From NCBI RefSeq assembly GCF_012726205.1, contig NZ_JAASAE010000023.1, forward strand, positions 1-33,201: a stretch of DNA of 33,201 bases, written 5' to 3'. Source of the stretch: Rhodococcus sp. HNM0569. GTDB lineage: Bacteria; Actinomycetota; Actinomycetes; Mycobacteriales; Mycobacteriaceae. The notes below the pieces were generated by a model that saw only the letters and a program-made list of their open reading frames with translations, was not told the origin of the DNA and did no database searches. The position numbers were made by a program, and so were the translations under genes. Of the stretch, positions 33,162-33,201 are shown piece by piece (within the stretch, counting starts at the first letter, position 1; every line of letters begins with the position of its first letter).

Positions 33162-33201
33162 TGTCTACGTAGATGTGAGACACGGGTGTCTACGTAGATG
33201 T
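33162..33201. promoter_or_regulatory. Two identical palindromic sites at the right edge (candidate operators)
   Basis: TGTCTACGTAGATGT occurs at 33162-33176 and again at 33187-33201, exactly 25 bp apart. Each contains the perfect 10-bp palindrome TCTACGTAGA. Between them AGACAC (33178-33183) and GTGTCT (33186-33191) form another inverted repeat that overlaps the second copy. The block starts 38 bp after the S4 gene stop. Repeated palindromes at a helical-turn-like spacing suggest a dimeric repressor binding twice, probably for a gene just outside the window. The second copy may continue past the edge. Confidence 0.6.

Overview
This GC-rich window reads as chromosomal sequence from a mycolate-containing actinobacterium (order Mycobacteriales), most likely Rhodococcus or a close relative. 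The evidence is a fused membrane lysyl-transferase/lysyl-tRNA synthetase (LysX), a DUF3558 lipoprotein, an MmpS-like protein, paired acyl-CoA dehydrogenases, an actinobacterial-type gltBD operon, frequent GTG starts, and several genes with an actinobacterial -10 element 6-7 nt before the start codon and no ribosome binding site. I see no tRNA or rRNA gene, insertion sequence, phage gene or CRISPR array. Genus assignment is inference.

Layout. 1-5 kb is a cell-envelope region: a helical protein of type VII substrate style with a DUF3558 lipoprotein (minus strand), a membrane-anchored zinc peptidase overlapping an MmpS-like gene (plus), a metal-dependent amidohydrolase (minus), and two small secreted proteins transcribed divergently. 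5-8.4 kb is a minus-strand unit with 4-nt overlaps: cation diffusion facilitator, ABC ATPase, ABC permease. 8.5-13.9 kb holds a YhgE/ABC-2-like membrane protein, a TetR regulator, a twin operator, a large/small acyl-CoA dehydrogenase pair and a luciferase-like flavin oxidoreductase. 14-19.5 kb holds an MFS exporter with a soluble C-terminal domain, a TreT-like glycosyltransferase, a secreted GH16 glucanase, an AraC regulator facing a VOC protein, and an SRPBCC protein. 19.5-21.4 kb is a two-gene minus-strand unit: a Pro/Lys-rich single-pass membrane protein followed by a ParA/MinD-like protein whose P-loop lacks its lysines. 21.4-28.2 kb is a long structured-looking leader, gltB, gltD and a large nested inverted repeat. 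28.2-33.2 kb carries a gamma-glutamylcyclotransferase-like protein, a histidine phosphatase, lysX, a small S4 RNA-binding protein, and a pair of identical palindromic sites at the right edge.

Functional links. gltB and gltD encode the two glutamate synthase subunits. The two acyl-CoA dehydrogenases probably form one heteromeric enzyme under the divergent TetR repressor. Most of the window is ordinary accessory and core metabolism. The less explained items are the gltB leader, the coupled Pro/Lys-rich and degenerate P-loop pair, the nested inverted repeat after gltD, and the twin palindromes at 33162-33201.
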